A DNA stretch of 64,000 nt from Akkermansiaceae bacterium. GTDB lineage: Bacteria > Verrucomicrobiota > Verrucomicrobiia > Verrucomicrobiales > Akkermansiaceae. The stretch is from NCBI GenBank assembly GCA_022424905.1, contig JAKMGP010000177.1:1-64000 (forward strand), in the 5' to 3' direction. Position numbers and translations under genes: made by a program. This document shows, one piece after another, positions 10,153 to 21,117 of the stretch. Numbering within the stretch: the first letter of the stretch is position 1; each line of letters starts with the position of its first letter. The notes beneath the pieces were generated by a model that saw nothing but the letters and a program-made list of their open reading frames with translations, made no database searches and had not been told where the DNA came from.

Positions 10153-12277
10153 AGCCCTTGATGTCGAGCTTGCCAGAGGCGAGGATAGGGATTTCTTCAA
10201 CTGGGATGATTGTTTTAGGACACCAAAGTGAGGGGAGACCTTCGTCGAGAAGTTTGTAACGAAGATCGAGGTTTTCTTGCTCGATCGCAGGACCGGAAAT
10301 CGTCGAAAGAAGTGCGATGGCTTCACCTTTCTTTTCATCTGGTACGCCAACCACGGCAACTTTCGGCTCGATTTCGTTGTCGAGATTCCAGACGCGGTTG
10401 ACAGCGGCTTCGACATTTTCGTGTGGAACCATTTCGCCGGCGATTTTGGAAAAACGGGAGAGTCTGCCTTCGATAAAAACGAAACCCTCATCATCGATGC
10501 GACCGACATCGCCTGATTTAAACCACCCGCTTTCATCAATCACTTCTTCCGTGATTTCTGGGCGGCCGAGGTATCCGCTGAAAACATTCGAGCCCTTCAT
10601 CCAGATGATGCCAGATTGATCGATCGTGTTTTTCTCGTCAGTGGCCGGGTTGGTGATGCGGATGGCAATACCGGGTAGGGGGGGGCCGACAGATGTGAAG
10701 CGCTGGGAAGGGATAACGGGCAGACCGTTTTTAGCAGCGGGATCTGGCAGGTTGATTGTAGCGGCGGGAGATGTCTCAGTGAGGCCGTAGCCTTCCATGG
10801 GGAGGATCCCAAATTTTTCTTCGAAAGAATTGGCAAGGCTTACGGCGAGCTTTTCGGCTCCGGTAACCACGATCTTCAAAGATGAGAGCATTTCGGGGTT
10901 GATGCGGCGCATGTATCCACGGAGGAAAGTGGGAGTGGTGAGGAGGAGGCTTACTTGATGTTGTGAAATCAATTCAGCGAGGCGTTTGGTCTCAAGTGGG
11001 GACGGGTAAGTGACAAGGTCATGGCCTTCAATGATGGGGAAAAGGAGAGTGGCCGTAGTGCCAAAGGAATGGAAAAGAGGAAGGCATCCTAGGAGTTTAG
11101 TCCCTTCAGGAAGATCAAGTTGACGGCCGAACTGACAAACATTAGCTAGCAAGTTTCGGTGGGTGAGTGGAACCCCCTTTGGTTCTCCCGATGAACCAGA
11201 GGTGAAAAGGAGGAGTGCTTCTTCGTCGCCTTTTGATTTTCCTATGCCGTGGAGCTTGGCGATGACTTGTGCTGGGAAGAGCTTTCCAAGTAAGACCCAC
11301 TTAACGATTTTTTTCTTAATCCTCGGAAGAATTCTTTCGATGAAGAGGAGGTCTCGGTTGGGTGGCCATGGAAAATCAGCGACCTTTCGAACAAAGGGGT
11401 CAGCGGTGATAAAACGATCTAGGTCAGCTTGGCGAATTGCGGATCCGATGGCTTCATGTGAAGCCGTGAAGTTGAGATTCACCGGGATCTTATTAGCGAA
11501 AAGGACTGCGATGTTGGCAATCGTTCCACCACGACCAGGAGGAAGTATTACACCAACACGCTTTTTTTTGGTTGCGAGTTTTATTTCCTTGGAAAGAGCG
11601 AGGGCCGCTCCGAGAATTTTTTCGAAGGAGAGTTCGGAATCGTCGGTGCCGTCGTAAAGACTGTTCTTCTTAGAATGTTTTTTGAGCCCCTGAAGGATTG
11701 CCATCGCGAGAGATTCTTTAAGGAAATCACGGCTGGAAAAACTTTCTTCGGAGGCGATTAGAAGTGCTTCACGGTAGCGGGCGATGGTGGCCTGACCACG
11801 AGGAATAGTTTTGCTAAAATTAAGGATGGCGGCTGGAGACTTAGCCGGTTTTTCGATCTCAAGTTGCATTTCTGCCGGGACCGAAACATCAAGAGGCGCG
11901 ATAGGGATCTCAAGTTGGCAGAGGGCTTTGAGAATATCGGAAGGAATATGGCAGGAGGAGCCAGGACGAACGTTGGTGACACCAGGAACAAAGATGAGAA
12001 CGCCATTAGCTTCAATTTTAGGCCCAAGATTTCTACCGACGTCCGGTAGAGATTCATCCGTTTTAGAAAATGCCGCCCCACGATGACCACTGTGCTGGAG
12101 GTAAGACTGGAGTTCCTCGGTAAGAGTTACGGTTTCTTCGACCAACCAGGTGATGTTTCGACCAGCTAGGCTGGAAGCAAGTTCATTTGCTTGGTTTGCA
12201 TCGAGTCGACTAGGCACGATGAGGCACCCGTCTCTTGGGAGACGGTCCAAAGAACGGACCTCGATGGGAGTGCTCAT
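10127..12277 (-). CDS. Aas-like acyl-ACP/CoA ligase: intact AMP-binding domain, degenerate N-terminal acyltransferase-like region
   Basis: LLFTSGSSGEPKGVPLTHRNL, GYGLTETSPAATINLP, WFKSGDVGRIDDEGFVFIEGR; N-terminal region resembles a PlsC domain lacking HX4D. Confidence 0.85.
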   Translation of the reverse strand: MSTPIEVRSLDRLPRDGCLIVPSRLDANQANELASSLAGRNITWLVEETVTLTEELQSYLQHSGHRGAAFSKTDESLPDVGRNLGPKIEANGVLIFVPGVTNVRPGSSCHIPSDILKALCQLEIPIAPLDVSVPAEMQLEIEKPAKSPAAILNFSKTIPRGQATIARYREALLIASEESFSSRDFLKESLAMAILQGLKKHSKKNSLYDGTDDSELSFEKILGAALALSKEIKLATKKKRVGVILPPGRGGTIANIAVLFANKIPVNLNFTASHEAIGSAIRQADLDRFITADPFVRKVADFPWPPNRDLLFIERILPRIKKKIVKWVLLGKLFPAQVIAKLHGIGKSKGDEEALLLFTSGSSGEPKGVPLTHRNLLANVCQFGRQLDLPEGTKLLGCLPLFHSFGTTATLLFPIIEGHDLVTYPSPLETKRLAELISQHQVSLLLTTPTFLRGYMRRINPEMLSSLKIVVTGAEKLAVSLANSFEEKFGILPMEGYGLTETSPAATINLPDPAAKNGLPVIPSQRFTSVGPPLPGIAIRITNPATDEKNTIDQSGIIWMKGSNVFSGYLGRPEITEEVIDESGWFKSGDVGRIDDEGFVFIEGRLSRFSKIAGEMVPHENVEAAVNRVWNLDNEIEPKVAVVGVPDEKKGEAIALLSTISGPAIEQENLDLRYKLLDEGLPSLWCPKTIIPVEEIPILASGKLDIKGCEELLTNS

Positions 12278-12415
12278 GAGAGAATCTGGTGCGGATGTGA
12301 TCGCTGCAGGAGGAAAGCATGAATTCCTCTGGGTCAAAACGAAAAATGCCCAAGTCCCGCTTTCAGGCTTTCAGCAGCTCTGTCGAGTTGTTAAGCCTTC
12401 CGAAACACAATTGAT

Positions 12416-12694
12416 ATGGAAAAAACGAAGACCGCCAAAGGGCGTTATTGGAGGGCACACTTACGATGTGTGGGGACGCTCCTTTTGATTTGGTTTCTGA
12501 CCTCATTTGGTTGCGGAATTCTCCTGCGGGATTGGCTTGATGGGAATTTTCCGAGTGTGGGGTCGGCTCCGTTTGGTTTTTGGATGGCGCAGCAGGGGTC
12601 GATCATTTCCTTTGTGCTCATTCTATTGGGCTATAAATATTGGATGGAGCAGATTGAATCGAAGCTTGAACAGGATAAGGAGGAAACGAAATGA
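12416..12694 (+). CDS. DUF4212 small subunit of a sodium:solute symporter
   Basis: [32 protein letters not shown]...[26 protein letters not shown]; overlaps the following symporter gene. Confidence 0.88.
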   Translation: MEKTKTAKGRYWRAHLRCVGTLLLIWFLTSFGCGILLRDWLDGNFPSVGSAPFGFWMAQQGSIISFVLILLGYKYWMEQIESKLEQDKEETK

Positions 12695-14400
12695 CTCAAG
12701 ATACTTGGAATTTCATTTTTATCGGGCTTTCTTTCGCTCTTTACATCGGCATTGCGGTTCGCCAGCGGGCGGGATCAACAAAGGAATACTATACGGCTGG
12801 TGGTGGTGTTTCTCCATTTGCCAACGGAATGGCAACAGCAGCCGACTGGATGAGTGCGGCGACGTTTATTTCGATGGCAGGTTTACTGGCAACGAGTGGA
12901 TACGATGGTTCCCGTCTTCTGATGGGATGGACCGGTGGGTTTGTTCTCCTGACAGTCCTAATGGTCCCTTTTTTGCGGAAGTTTGGAAAGGCGACGGTCC
13001 CCGATTTTATCGGTGATCGCTACTATTCCAAGACAGCCCGATTGGTGGCAGTCGTTTGCGCGATTTTTATCTGTCTAACCTACATCATGGGGCAGATGAG
13101 AGGAGTGGGTGTTGTCTTTTCCACTCTTTTTGAAATTGAAATCTCTACTGGAGTCTGGGTTGGAGGAGCGATTGTTTTCTTCTACGCTGGCCTTGGTGGG
13201 ATGAAGGGGATTACTTACACGCAGGTTGCTCAGTATTGTGTGATGGCATTTGCTTACACTATTCCGGCAATTTTTATTGCGATGACTCTCACTGGGAATG
13301 TTATCCCTCAGTTTGGTTTTATTGGAGAGTATTCGGCGAATGGCGAATCGTTGCCGTTTTTAGATAAGTTGGATAATATTAACACCGAACTAGGTTTCGC
13401 AAAATACACCAGCGGGTCATTACCCCGAATCGACATGTTTTGCATTACAGCTGCCTTAATGTGCGGAACAGCAGGACTACCACACGTAATTGTTCGCTTC
13501 TTCACCGTTAAAAATGTGAAGGCTGTCCGCACCTCTGCTTGCTGGACGCTAGCATTCATCGCAGTGATTTATCTTACAGCTCCAACAATTGGAGGCTTCT
13601 CCAGAGTCAATTTGATCCAAAAGCTCCAAGATACTCCTCGTGAAGAAGCTCCTGACTGGTTTGGGCATTTTGAAAAAACGGGTTACATGAGCTGGCAGGA
13701 TAAAAATGGAGACGGAAAAATTCAGCATTTTGGGCCGGAACGTGAAAAGCGTGGAGATCTAAATGAACTCACTTTTAAGCCTGATATCATGGTGATGGCG
13801 AATCCCTACATGGGAGGTTTGCCAAAGTGGGTTATCGCGCTTCTCATGGCCGGATGTATCGCCGCGGCACTCTCGACGGCCGCCGGGTTACTCTTAGTGC
13901 TATCAACCGCAATTTCGCATGATCTTATGAAGAAGGTCGTGAAGCCTGATTTGAGTGATAAAGAGGAAATAAGATACGCGCGTTTGGCCTCCCTGGGAGC
14001 CTTGTTGGTCGCGATCTACTTCGGGATAAATCCACCTGCAACTTTCATTGCGAAAACCGTGGCCTTTGCCTTCGGGCTGGCTGCTTCTTCGTTCTTTCCA
14101 ACCTTGTTGATGGGGATCTTCTCTCGCCGGATGAATAAAGAAGGTGCTATAGCCGGAATGGTTGCAGGAATTGGATTTACTTTGGCCTACATCATTTATT
14201 TCCAATTCATGGGAGGGACGAAGGACCAATACCTCTTTCAAATTTCACCGGAAGGAATTGGATTCCTTGGGATGCTCATCAATTTCGCAGTTGCCTTTAC
14301 TGTCGCGCGATTCACTCCTGCTCCACCGCAGGAGGTTACTGCGTTGGTTGATAACGTTCGTTTTCCCGGAGGCAAGGAGACCGCTGCACAGGATCACTAG
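12691..14400 (+). CDS. Sodium:solute symporter large subunit (acetate-permease-like, VC_2705 type)
   Basis: [33 protein letters not shown]; multi-TM; paired with DUF4212 protein. Confidence 0.9.
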   Translation: MTQDTWNFIFIGLSFALYIGIAVRQRAGSTKEYYTAGGGVSPFANGMATAADWMSAATFISMAGLLATSGYDGSRLLMGWTGGFVLLTVLMVPFLRKFGKATVPDFIGDRYYSKTARLVAVVCAIFICLTYIMGQMRGVGVVFSTLFEIEISTGVWVGGAIVFFYAGLGGMKGITYTQVAQYCVMAFAYTIPAIFIAMTLTGNVIPQFGFIGEYSANGESLPFLDKLDNINTELGFAKYTSGSLPRIDMFCITAALMCGTAGLPHVIVRFFTVKNVKAVRTSACWTLAFIAVIYLTAPTIGGFSRVNLIQKLQDTPREEAPDWFGHFEKTGYMSWQDKNGDGKIQHFGPEREKRGDLNELTFKPDIMVMANPYMGGLPKWVIALLMAGCIAAALSTAAGLLLVLSTAISHDLMKKVVKPDLSDKEEIRYARLASLGALLVAIYFGINPPATFIAKTVAFAFGLAASSFFPTLLMGIFSRRMNKEGAIAGMVAGIGFTLAYIIYFQFMGGTKDQYLFQISPEGIGFLGMLINFAVAFTVARFTPAPPQEVTALVDNVRFPGGKETAAQDH

Positions 14401-14453
14401 GCTGAGTCTTTGGGTTGCAGGAGCAAGCTTTCGCAATCCAAAGAAAAAATCCG

Positions 14454-16997
14454 CTATTCCTTTTTCTTAGCAGCCTTCTTGGCCGTTTTGCGAGGGGCGA
14501 ACTCGAAGCCAATTTTCGCGGTGTCGGGATCAAGAGTCAGGTGTGCTGCGAAAGCGCGCTTAGTTTTTTTAGAGATAAAACCAGGTAGGAGATTAGTCTT
14601 GCCGCTGACGAGCATTTTTTCAACATCAGTGGCAGTGAGCTCTTTCTGTAAGATGGTCTTGCCAAGACGGAAGCCATCTGGATTTTCTTTTGTGACCATG
14701 GCCGGAACCATAAATGCCTTATCGGTTTCATACAGTTTGGCCTGTTTCCCGTTGGTCAAAATGACCTCTTTGATCATTTGATCCTCTGTGAGGTCATCGA
14801 CAGATTCCAAGTCGGAATCGAAAACAAAGCCGGTTTTCCATTTTCCTTTCTTGCCGGTTTTGGAGACTGCTTGAGTGAGTTCGAGAGCAGCTTCAAATGG
14901 ACGGTTGAAACGGGAAACGAAACCCTCACGTTGTTCGAGGAATTTCGTAGTAAAAAGAGTGGTGGCCTCTTCTTCTGTAAGGAGGCGTCCGGCGATGTAT
15001 TTCGAAATTCGGAATCCACAATCCGGTTCGCGGCACTCGTAGGTGGCGTCGGTTTGCTTGAGCTCGGGAGCATTACAGTTTGGGCAGGGGCACTTGAGGT
15101 CGTCGAAAGGACGGGAAATGATTTCCTCGTAGTGGCCACGCGCTTTCTGGACAACACTCTCGGTGAATTTTTTGATCTCGTTCATGAAAGCGTCACGAGC
15201 GAGTTCTCCTTTTTCCATTTGGTGAAGTTTTGCCTCCCAGTCGCCAGTCATTTCAGGACTAGTGAGTGGCTTGACGTCCATTTCCTGTAGGAGGTCAATG
15301 AGGCGAACACCTTTGCCCGTTGCAATCAGTTCCCTGCCATCACGAGTGATATATTTTTGGCGAATGAGACCTTCAATAGTAGCGGCGCGAGTGGCAGGAG
15401 TTCCAAGGCCACGCTCGGACATTGCTTCGCGGAGGGCATCGTCATCGACAAGTTTTCCGGCGCCTTCCATGGCAGAAAGGAGGGTGGATTCAGTATAGCG
15501 GGCAGGTGGGTTAGTCTCCTTTTCAAGCATTTCGATTGCGACGGCCTGGGCGTTCTCACCATCCTGCACGACACAGAGTTCATCCTTTCCTGCGCCAACG
15601 CCAGGCTTACGACCGTAAACAGAAAGCCATCCAGGAGTAACGAGGATTTTTCCGTCGGTGCGGAAGGTGTCTTTTTCAGAACCGTGGTCGATGGTCGTGA
15701 GGCGCTTGGTCACTTCGAATTCGGCGTGTGGGAAGAAGACTGCGAGGAAGCGTTTCACGATCATATCGTAAAGTTTGGCAGCTGGTTTGTCGATTTTGAC
15801 AACGCGACCGGTCGGGATGATCGCAAAGTGATCGGAGACCTTGGCGTTGTTAAAGATACGCTTCTGAAATTTGAGACGGTCGTTCTTGAGGGCGTCCTTG
15901 GCCCAATCGGCCAGATCTGATGATGACTCGGAGAGTTCAGTGACGATTTGTTTTACGTTCGCCATATAGTCCTCGGGGAGGTAACGCGAATCGGTTCGAG
16001 GGTAGGTGATCATCTTGTGACGCTCATAAAGCGTCTGGGCAAGACCGAGGGTGTTCTTGGCGGTGAAAGGAGCTTCACGCTGAAGGGTGGTGAGATCGTA
16101 GAGTTGAGGGGCGATTTGTTTGGTCGGCTTTTTTTCCTCGGTAACGGTGCCAGTTTTGTTCTTGCAGCGGTCTGTGATGAGCATTGCTTTTTCCTTATCC
16201 CAGATTCGTTCGGCACGACCATGAGGGAGTGCCGCGTCTTTTTTGAAGTCTAGGTCAACCCATTTACCTTCGTAATCACCAGCAGCGACGCCGAAGGTGC
16301 CGTGGACTTCGGCGTAAGGGGTGGATTCAAAGGCTTGGATTTCCTTCTCACGTTTCGCGAGGATAGCGAGGGTTGGAGTTTGAACTCGGCCGGCAGCAGT
16401 AATATTAAAGCCGCCATGGCGGGAGCGGAAGCAGGTGAGAGCGCGGGTCGAATTAAGGCCGACGAGCCAGTCCGACTCCGATCGGCACTTCGCGGCATCC
16501 GAAAGATTCGACATTTCTTCGCCCTTGCGGAGGCTTGACCACGCTTCTTGGATGGCTCCGGTTGTCATGGACTGCATCCAGAGTCGTTTCACCGGCTTGC
16601 TGATTTTCCCGTAGTCCATGATATATTGGAAGATGAGCTCACCCTCGCGTCCGGCATCACAAGCATTTACAATTTCGGTGACGTCTTTTTTACGGGCTAA
16701 TGAGAGGACGTGTCTTAGGCGACCTTCGGATTGTTCGATGGGTTGGAGAGCAAAGTCAGAGGGGATAGCGGGGAGGACATCAAACTTCCAGGGGAGGTTT
16801 TTACCGTTTGGGCCGGTCGGCATTTTAAGCTCGATGAGGTGACCAACCGCTGAGGTAATCATAGCGTTGTCATTCTCGAAATACTGGGCATCGCGGGACT
16901 TTCCCTTCTTGGTGAACTTGCCAAGGGTTTTGGCGAGGGCTTTGGAGAGATCTGTGGCAACAGAGGGTTTCTCTGCAATGATGAGAGTTTTTGACAC
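14454..16997 (-). CDS. topB: DNA topoisomerase III-like type IA topoisomerase
   Basis: [36 protein letters not shown], active-site [12 protein letters not shown], Zn-finger [12 protein letters not shown]...CREPDCGF, Lys-rich tail. Confidence 0.9.
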   Translation of the reverse strand: MSKTLIIAEKPSVATDLSKALAKTLGKFTKKGKSRDAQYFENDNAMITSAVGHLIELKMPTGPNGKNLPWKFDVLPAIPSDFALQPIEQSEGRLRHVLSLARKKDVTEIVNACDAGREGELIFQYIMDYGKISKPVKRLWMQSMTTGAIQEAWSSLRKGEEMSNLSDAAKCRSESDWLVGLNSTRALTCFRSRHGGFNITAAGRVQTPTLAILAKREKEIQAFESTPYAEVHGTFGVAAGDYEGKWVDLDFKKDAALPHGRAERIWDKEKAMLITDRCKNKTGTVTEEKKPTKQIAPQLYDLTTLQREAPFTAKNTLGLAQTLYERHKMITYPRTDSRYLPEDYMANVKQIVTELSESSSDLADWAKDALKNDRLKFQKRIFNNAKVSDHFAIIPTGRVVKIDKPAAKLYDMIVKRFLAVFFPHAEFEVTKRLTTIDHGSEKDTFRTDGKILVTPGWLSVYGRKPGVGAGKDELCVVQDGENAQAVAIEMLEKETNPPARYTESTLLSAMEGAGKLVDDDALREAMSERGLGTPATRAATIEGLIRQKYITRDGRELIATGKGVRLIDLLQEMDVKPLTSPEMTGDWEAKLHQMEKGELARDAFMNEIKKFTESVVQKARGHYEEIISRPFDDLKCPCPNCNAPELKQTDATYECREPDCGFRISKYIAGRLLTEEEATTLFTTKFLEQREGFVSRFNRPFEAALELTQAVSKTGKKGKWKTGFVFDSDLESVDDLTEDQMIKEVILTNGKQAKLYETDKAFMVPAMVTKENPDGFRLGKTILQKELTATDVEKMLVSGKTNLLPGFISKKTKRAFAAHLTLDPDTAKIGFEFAPRKTAKKAAKKKE

Positions 16998-17087
16998 GAG
17001 CCGGACTTAGGGCTTGGAGGGGGGGGATGGAAAGGAATTTCTTTTAAAGAAGGATCTTTCCGAAGGAAGATTGTGTGAAATTCTCTG

Positions 17088-18191
17088 CTAGGTTTTGCGT
17101 GTGAAGCGTTGGCCAGGGAGGGATACCACGAGCTTACGAAGCTCCATTTTCATCAAAATGACAGAGATTTGATGGGCAGAGAGCTGCGTTTTTTCGACGA
17201 TCTCATCGATCGATTGGTCATTCCCGCTAAGCGCCTTTAAAACGGCGTTTTCCTCGGAGCTGAGGTCTACGAAGTTTTCGATTGGCCGAGGTTCTTCGTT
17301 TTTTGGAGTGGAAAAGTTGAGATGTGAGAAATCTTCGAGGATCTGCGATCCGTCGGTAACGAGGATGGCTCCTTCTCGGATTAAATCATGGCAGCCACCG
17401 GATGTTGGGCGATCGATCGGGCCGGGGACGGCGTAAATTTGGCGGCCGGCTTCGAGCGCAAAATTTGCGGTGATGAGCGAGCCGGAGCGGCTAGGGCATT
17501 CGACGACAAGGAGCGCGCGGGACCAGTGAGCGACGATACGATTTCGTTGAGGAAAGGTTTTTCGGCCCGGAGAGGTTTGAAGAGGGAACTCGGAGATGAT
17601 GGCCCCATGGCCATCGGCGATTTTTTCGGCAAGAGCTAAATTCTCCGGTGGATAAATTTGCATTAGACCAGATCCAAGAACTCCGATCGTCCGACCATTC
17701 GCGGCGACGGCGCCTTCGTGCGCTGCGGTGTCAATCCCACGTGCCAATCCTGAGATCACCGTGAGCCCGGCACTAGCGAGTTGAAAGGCGAACTTTCGGG
17801 CTGCTTCGCGACCATAGTGTGTGAGCTTTCGGGATCCGACGATGCCGACGGAGTGGAGGTCATTTTCCTGAAGATCTCCCCAGACATAAATGACGATCGG
17901 AGCATCGTAGGCGTCGCGGAGTGCTAGAGGGTAGTCTTCATCTTCTTGGGTCAGTATTTTTATATTCCTTTCTTTGGCGAGTTGCAGTTCTGCGGAAGGG
18001 TCGGCGTAATCTTGCCATTGGGTGATGAGTTTAGCGGCTTCCGGACCGATTCCTTGGATTCTTTGCAAGGAAGAGTTGCTTTCGTTTAGGGTGCTTACGG
18101 CGTTGCCAAAATTTTCGAGGAGGCGGCGAATTTTGACCGGCCCGGCAACGGGAAGTTGATTGAGGGCAATGAGTGCTTCTGTTTCAGTCAT
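17088..18191 (-). CDS. dprA: DNA-processing protein DprA
   Basis: VGIVGSRKLTHYGREAARKFAFQLASAGLTVISGLARGIDTAAHEGA, PQRNRIVAHWSRALLVVE, Rossmann-fold DprA core. Confidence 0.95.
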   Translation of the reverse strand: MTETEALIALNQLPVAGPVKIRRLLENFGNAVSTLNESNSSLQRIQGIGPEAAKLITQWQDYADPSAELQLAKERNIKILTQEDEDYPLALRDAYDAPIVIYVWGDLQENDLHSVGIVGSRKLTHYGREAARKFAFQLASAGLTVISGLARGIDTAAHEGAVAANGRTIGVLGSGLMQIYPPENLALAEKIADGHGAIISEFPLQTSPGRKTFPQRNRIVAHWSRALLVVECPSRSGSLITANFALEAGRQIYAVPGPIDRPTSGGCHDLIREGAILVTDGSQILEDFSHLNFSTPKNEEPRPIENFVDLSSEENAVLKALSGNDQSIDEIVEKTQLSAHQISVILMKMELRKLVVSLPGQRFTRKT

Positions 18192-19557
18192 CGATCGATT
18201 TCCATTGTGCGAGTTGTTCCGGGAATGAACAATTAGTGCAATTGCTGAGATCCTCTAGGCAAAAATCTTGATACACTTGAAGAAGCGCTTGTTGTTGCCA
18301 GGCAAATCTCAAATATGGCTTGGCGCTTGCGAGTGACCCGAAGAGTCTTTCGCAAGAACGCTTTACTTTTTGATTCGGAGCTCCGGCACGTATTTTTTGG
18401 AATTCGGCCCAAGTTTCGGAGTGAAGGGGGTAGAGGGTGTTGATAAGGAATTCCTCAAGGCGTGCTTTTCCGATGAGTTTGATCGGTCTTTCGGTGCGTG
18501 CTGAAAGCAGGGTATGATGGTGGTTCCAAAATGGTTCGCTCAAGGTAGCGAGGGATTTGGAAAAGTTTTCGAAGGGTGGATTTTGGCGTGCGGATTTTGA
18601 AAGCGATGGCCATTGTCGAGCGGCGGCGGCGAGGGCGGCAAGTCTGCGCTGGGGATGGTTGCCAGGACGGGTTGCTTGGGTCGACCAAGCGGGAGTGCGA
18701 GGTGTGGAAAATTCGTAGCTAGGGCGATGCTTCCACCAGCGTGTCCACAGAACCTCGAGCCATTCACGGGAGTCGTCGGGTGCCGTTTTGTGTAGATTTG
18801 GTGAGAGGAATCCGGCAGTGCCGAAGATGATCGCGTCAAGGTCTTCGGGATTGTGCTGTAGGAGTTTTTTGATGGGAAGTCGTTGTGCGAGGAGGCGCAT
18901 CGGATGTCGGTTGGCGGAGTAGCCAAGGGCGTCGGCTAGTGCCTCCCAGAGCGCTTGTGAAAAACCATGGAGTTCGACGCACCCCTTAAAACGGGCCGCC
19001 TTCAGTTGGGCTCGATACTTGACGGATTCACGGAGGAGGGACGTGATGTCGGCAATTGCCATGTCAGCAAGGGGGCGAAAACAACGACCAGGTCGGGCGA
19101 GGGCTTGGGTCAGTCGGGGGCGGCCGAGAGCGGTGCTGACTTCGGCAGGTGAAAGAATAATGCGGGGAATGTCACGATGATCTGAAGTGCGAGTAAAGAA
19201 GGTAGGGCCTGTGTCATTGATAACGATGTGGAGGATGAGATCGTTAAAGGCTGTTGACTGATTGTGCCCGTGTCGCTCCCAATTTCTCGAATCGAGATCG
19301 AGTTCAATGGGTCCGTGGTGGCGTTCCCCATCCACCTCGATGGTTGCGTTTATGAAATCGGGCCCAGCGCCGTGATTCCACTCACCGGGAGAAATAATAG
19401 AGATTTTTTGGCCGTGATTGGACAGATGGTCTCGCGAAAAATATCCCGAAAACCAACGCGACTGGATTTCGAGTTCATCAAAGCTTGGGGTTGCTTGGTT
19501 CTCGGCAAGTATGTTGGTTTTATTCGCCGTGGCTTTAAGTAGACTGGGGTAGGTCAT
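18184..19557 (-). CDS. DUF2851 family protein
   Basis: LEIQSRWFSGYFSRDHL, EWNHGAGPDFINATIEVDGERHHGPIELDLDSRNWERHGH. Confidence 0.85.
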   Translation of the reverse strand: MTYPSLLKATANKTNILAENQATPSFDELEIQSRWFSGYFSRDHLSNHGQKISIISPGEWNHGAGPDFINATIEVDGERHHGPIELDLDSRNWERHGHNQSTAFNDLILHIVINDTGPTFFTRTSDHRDIPRIILSPAEVSTALGRPRLTQALARPGRCFRPLADMAIADITSLLRESVKYRAQLKAARFKGCVELHGFSQALWEALADALGYSANRHPMRLLAQRLPIKKLLQHNPEDLDAIIFGTAGFLSPNLHKTAPDDSREWLEVLWTRWWKHRPSYEFSTPRTPAWSTQATRPGNHPQRRLAALAAAARQWPSLSKSARQNPPFENFSKSLATLSEPFWNHHHTLLSARTERPIKLIGKARLEEFLINTLYPLHSETWAEFQKIRAGAPNQKVKRSCERLFGSLASAKPYLRFAWQQQALLQVYQDFCLEDLSNCTNCSFPEQLAQWKSIDD

Positions 19558-19559
19558 AC

Positions 19560-21113
19560 TTACTTTTTCGGCTTGGTGGGCGGTGGCGCGGGAGGATCAA
19601 GAATTGTTAATAACCCTTCAACGGCTTTCACCTCTGGAATGTCTTTATAAGTAGACTTGGCTTGCTTTAGGATTTCGATGGCGGCTGGAATTTTATTGCG
19701 CCGACGTTCTAGTTCTACGAGATGAAGATCTTGGCGAAGTTTGTCTGCCGAGTTGGTGAAAAGTTTTTTGGCTCTCTTGAAGCCCTTTGCGGCCTCTTCA
19801 TTTTTGCCACCTTCCAGCGTGTGAAAAGCAACCATCTCATAGACAGTGCCACTTTTTGTTCTTTCGGCAGCTTTGAGCAATTCGGTGAGGCGAATTTTAG
19901 GATCAGGGAACCTAGTTTGCGCGTAGCGAATGAGTTTGTAGTCACGATCTTTTAACATGGCATTGGTGCGAACGGTGGTGGTCTTAAAAGGCCTATAGAG
20001 AGGGTCTCCAATCACGATGTTTTGCCACGAGAGGACGTTGATCGACATATAGGCGGCTTCTACAAGACTGTAGTCCTTAAGCAGTCTATCATAAAAGATA
20101 TCGAAACGGTGAGTGAAACCAAGGTATGGTTCCCATACATTTCCAAGGGTCGCGGCCGCTCCTCGATCAATCAGCCCGACGCTCCAGTTTTTTGACGGAT
20201 TCAAAAGTTGCGCGCCACTAAAAGAGTGGAGATGGACAGCGATGGCACCCCTTTTAAATTTCATTTGATCGTTAAGAAAAGGGCCGTTGCGATGTTGGGT
20301 ATACCACCCAAAATAGATAGCGGCATCACGCATGGGGTAGTTGGTGACGAAGGTGTTTTTCATACGGTCAACTATGGTGGGCGTGGCTGAGTTGATAGAG
20401 GCCTTGGCGATGTTTTCGATCCAATCATCACCCAACTTATAGCTTCCTCCCCGGGTCCATAGGTCCAGATAAGTCATTCCCCACAGGCCCTCTTTTTCGA
20501 CATCAAGGGCGTCTAAAATCATGCGGTTACAATGGTCATAGGTGTTGGCATCGATTCGACCCACCATGACCATGAATTGTGCCGGATTAGTCGCCGCAGA
20601 GATTTCTTTGTTATAACAGGGATTTGGAATTGCTCCTCCAATGGGGTGATTTACGACTCCCAATAGACTAAGTTCGGAATCAACGGAGGCTTCATTTTGC
20701 TTTTTGAATTGACGGGTTGTCGACTCTTCGGCTTTAGGGACTGCCTCGCGGCTGATTCGAAGTGGTATTCCCTTTATTAAGGCGATACAGCGAATCGTCG
20801 TTTTGAGTGGAACGGAGTTCCCATTTTGGTCTTCACCTAGTTCCCACCATCGATTTTCCGTGAATTTTTTCACCAAGGGTTGTCGGATCGCCGTTTCGTA
20901 GGTTGATCGGTCGATGGTAGTTTTTTGGGGAACTTCAAGTCCGATGAGATTCGACGGAGGAATGAGGCGGTTCCGGGCATAAAATTCGGCTAGTTCTTTT
21001 GATTCGGGAAGAGTGGAATTATAGACAACAACGACTTGATTAGGAATAAGAGGTGTTGGCTTGGACAATATCGGCAAGCAAAGGGTGAGAAATAGAAGAA
21101 GGCGAAGCGTCAT
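19560..21113 (-). CDS. TIGR03790 family secreted protein
   Basis: VVVVYNSTLPESKELAEFYARNRLIPPSNLIGLEVP, signal peptide, IVIGDPLYRPF. Confidence 0.85.
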   Translation of the reverse strand: MTLRLLLFLTLCLPILSKPTPLIPNQVVVVYNSTLPESKELAEFYARNRLIPPSNLIGLEVPQKTTIDRSTYETAIRQPLVKKFTENRWWELGEDQNGNSVPLKTTIRCIALIKGIPLRISREAVPKAEESTTRQFKKQNEASVDSELSLLGVVNHPIGGAIPNPCYNKEISAATNPAQFMVMVGRIDANTYDHCNRMILDALDVEKEGLWGMTYLDLWTRGGSYKLGDDWIENIAKASINSATPTIVDRMKNTFVTNYPMRDAAIYFGWYTQHRNGPFLNDQMKFKRGAIAVHLHSFSGAQLLNPSKNWSVGLIDRGAAATLGNVWEPYLGFTHRFDIFYDRLLKDYSLVEAAYMSINVLSWQNIVIGDPLYRPFKTTTVRTNAMLKDRDYKLIRYAQTRFPDPKIRLTELLKAAERTKSGTVYEMVAFHTLEGGKNEEAAKGFKRAKKLFTNSADKLRQDLHLVELERRRNKIPAAIEILKQAKSTYKDIPEVKAVEGLLTILDPPAPPPTKPKK

Positions 21114-21117
21114 GACT

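Noticed and set aside
9235-10539. Full 434 aa version of the MidA-family ORF
   Set aside because: The first ~129 residues overlap the ligase gene and show no MidA homology; the GTG at 10152 gives a normal operon overlap.
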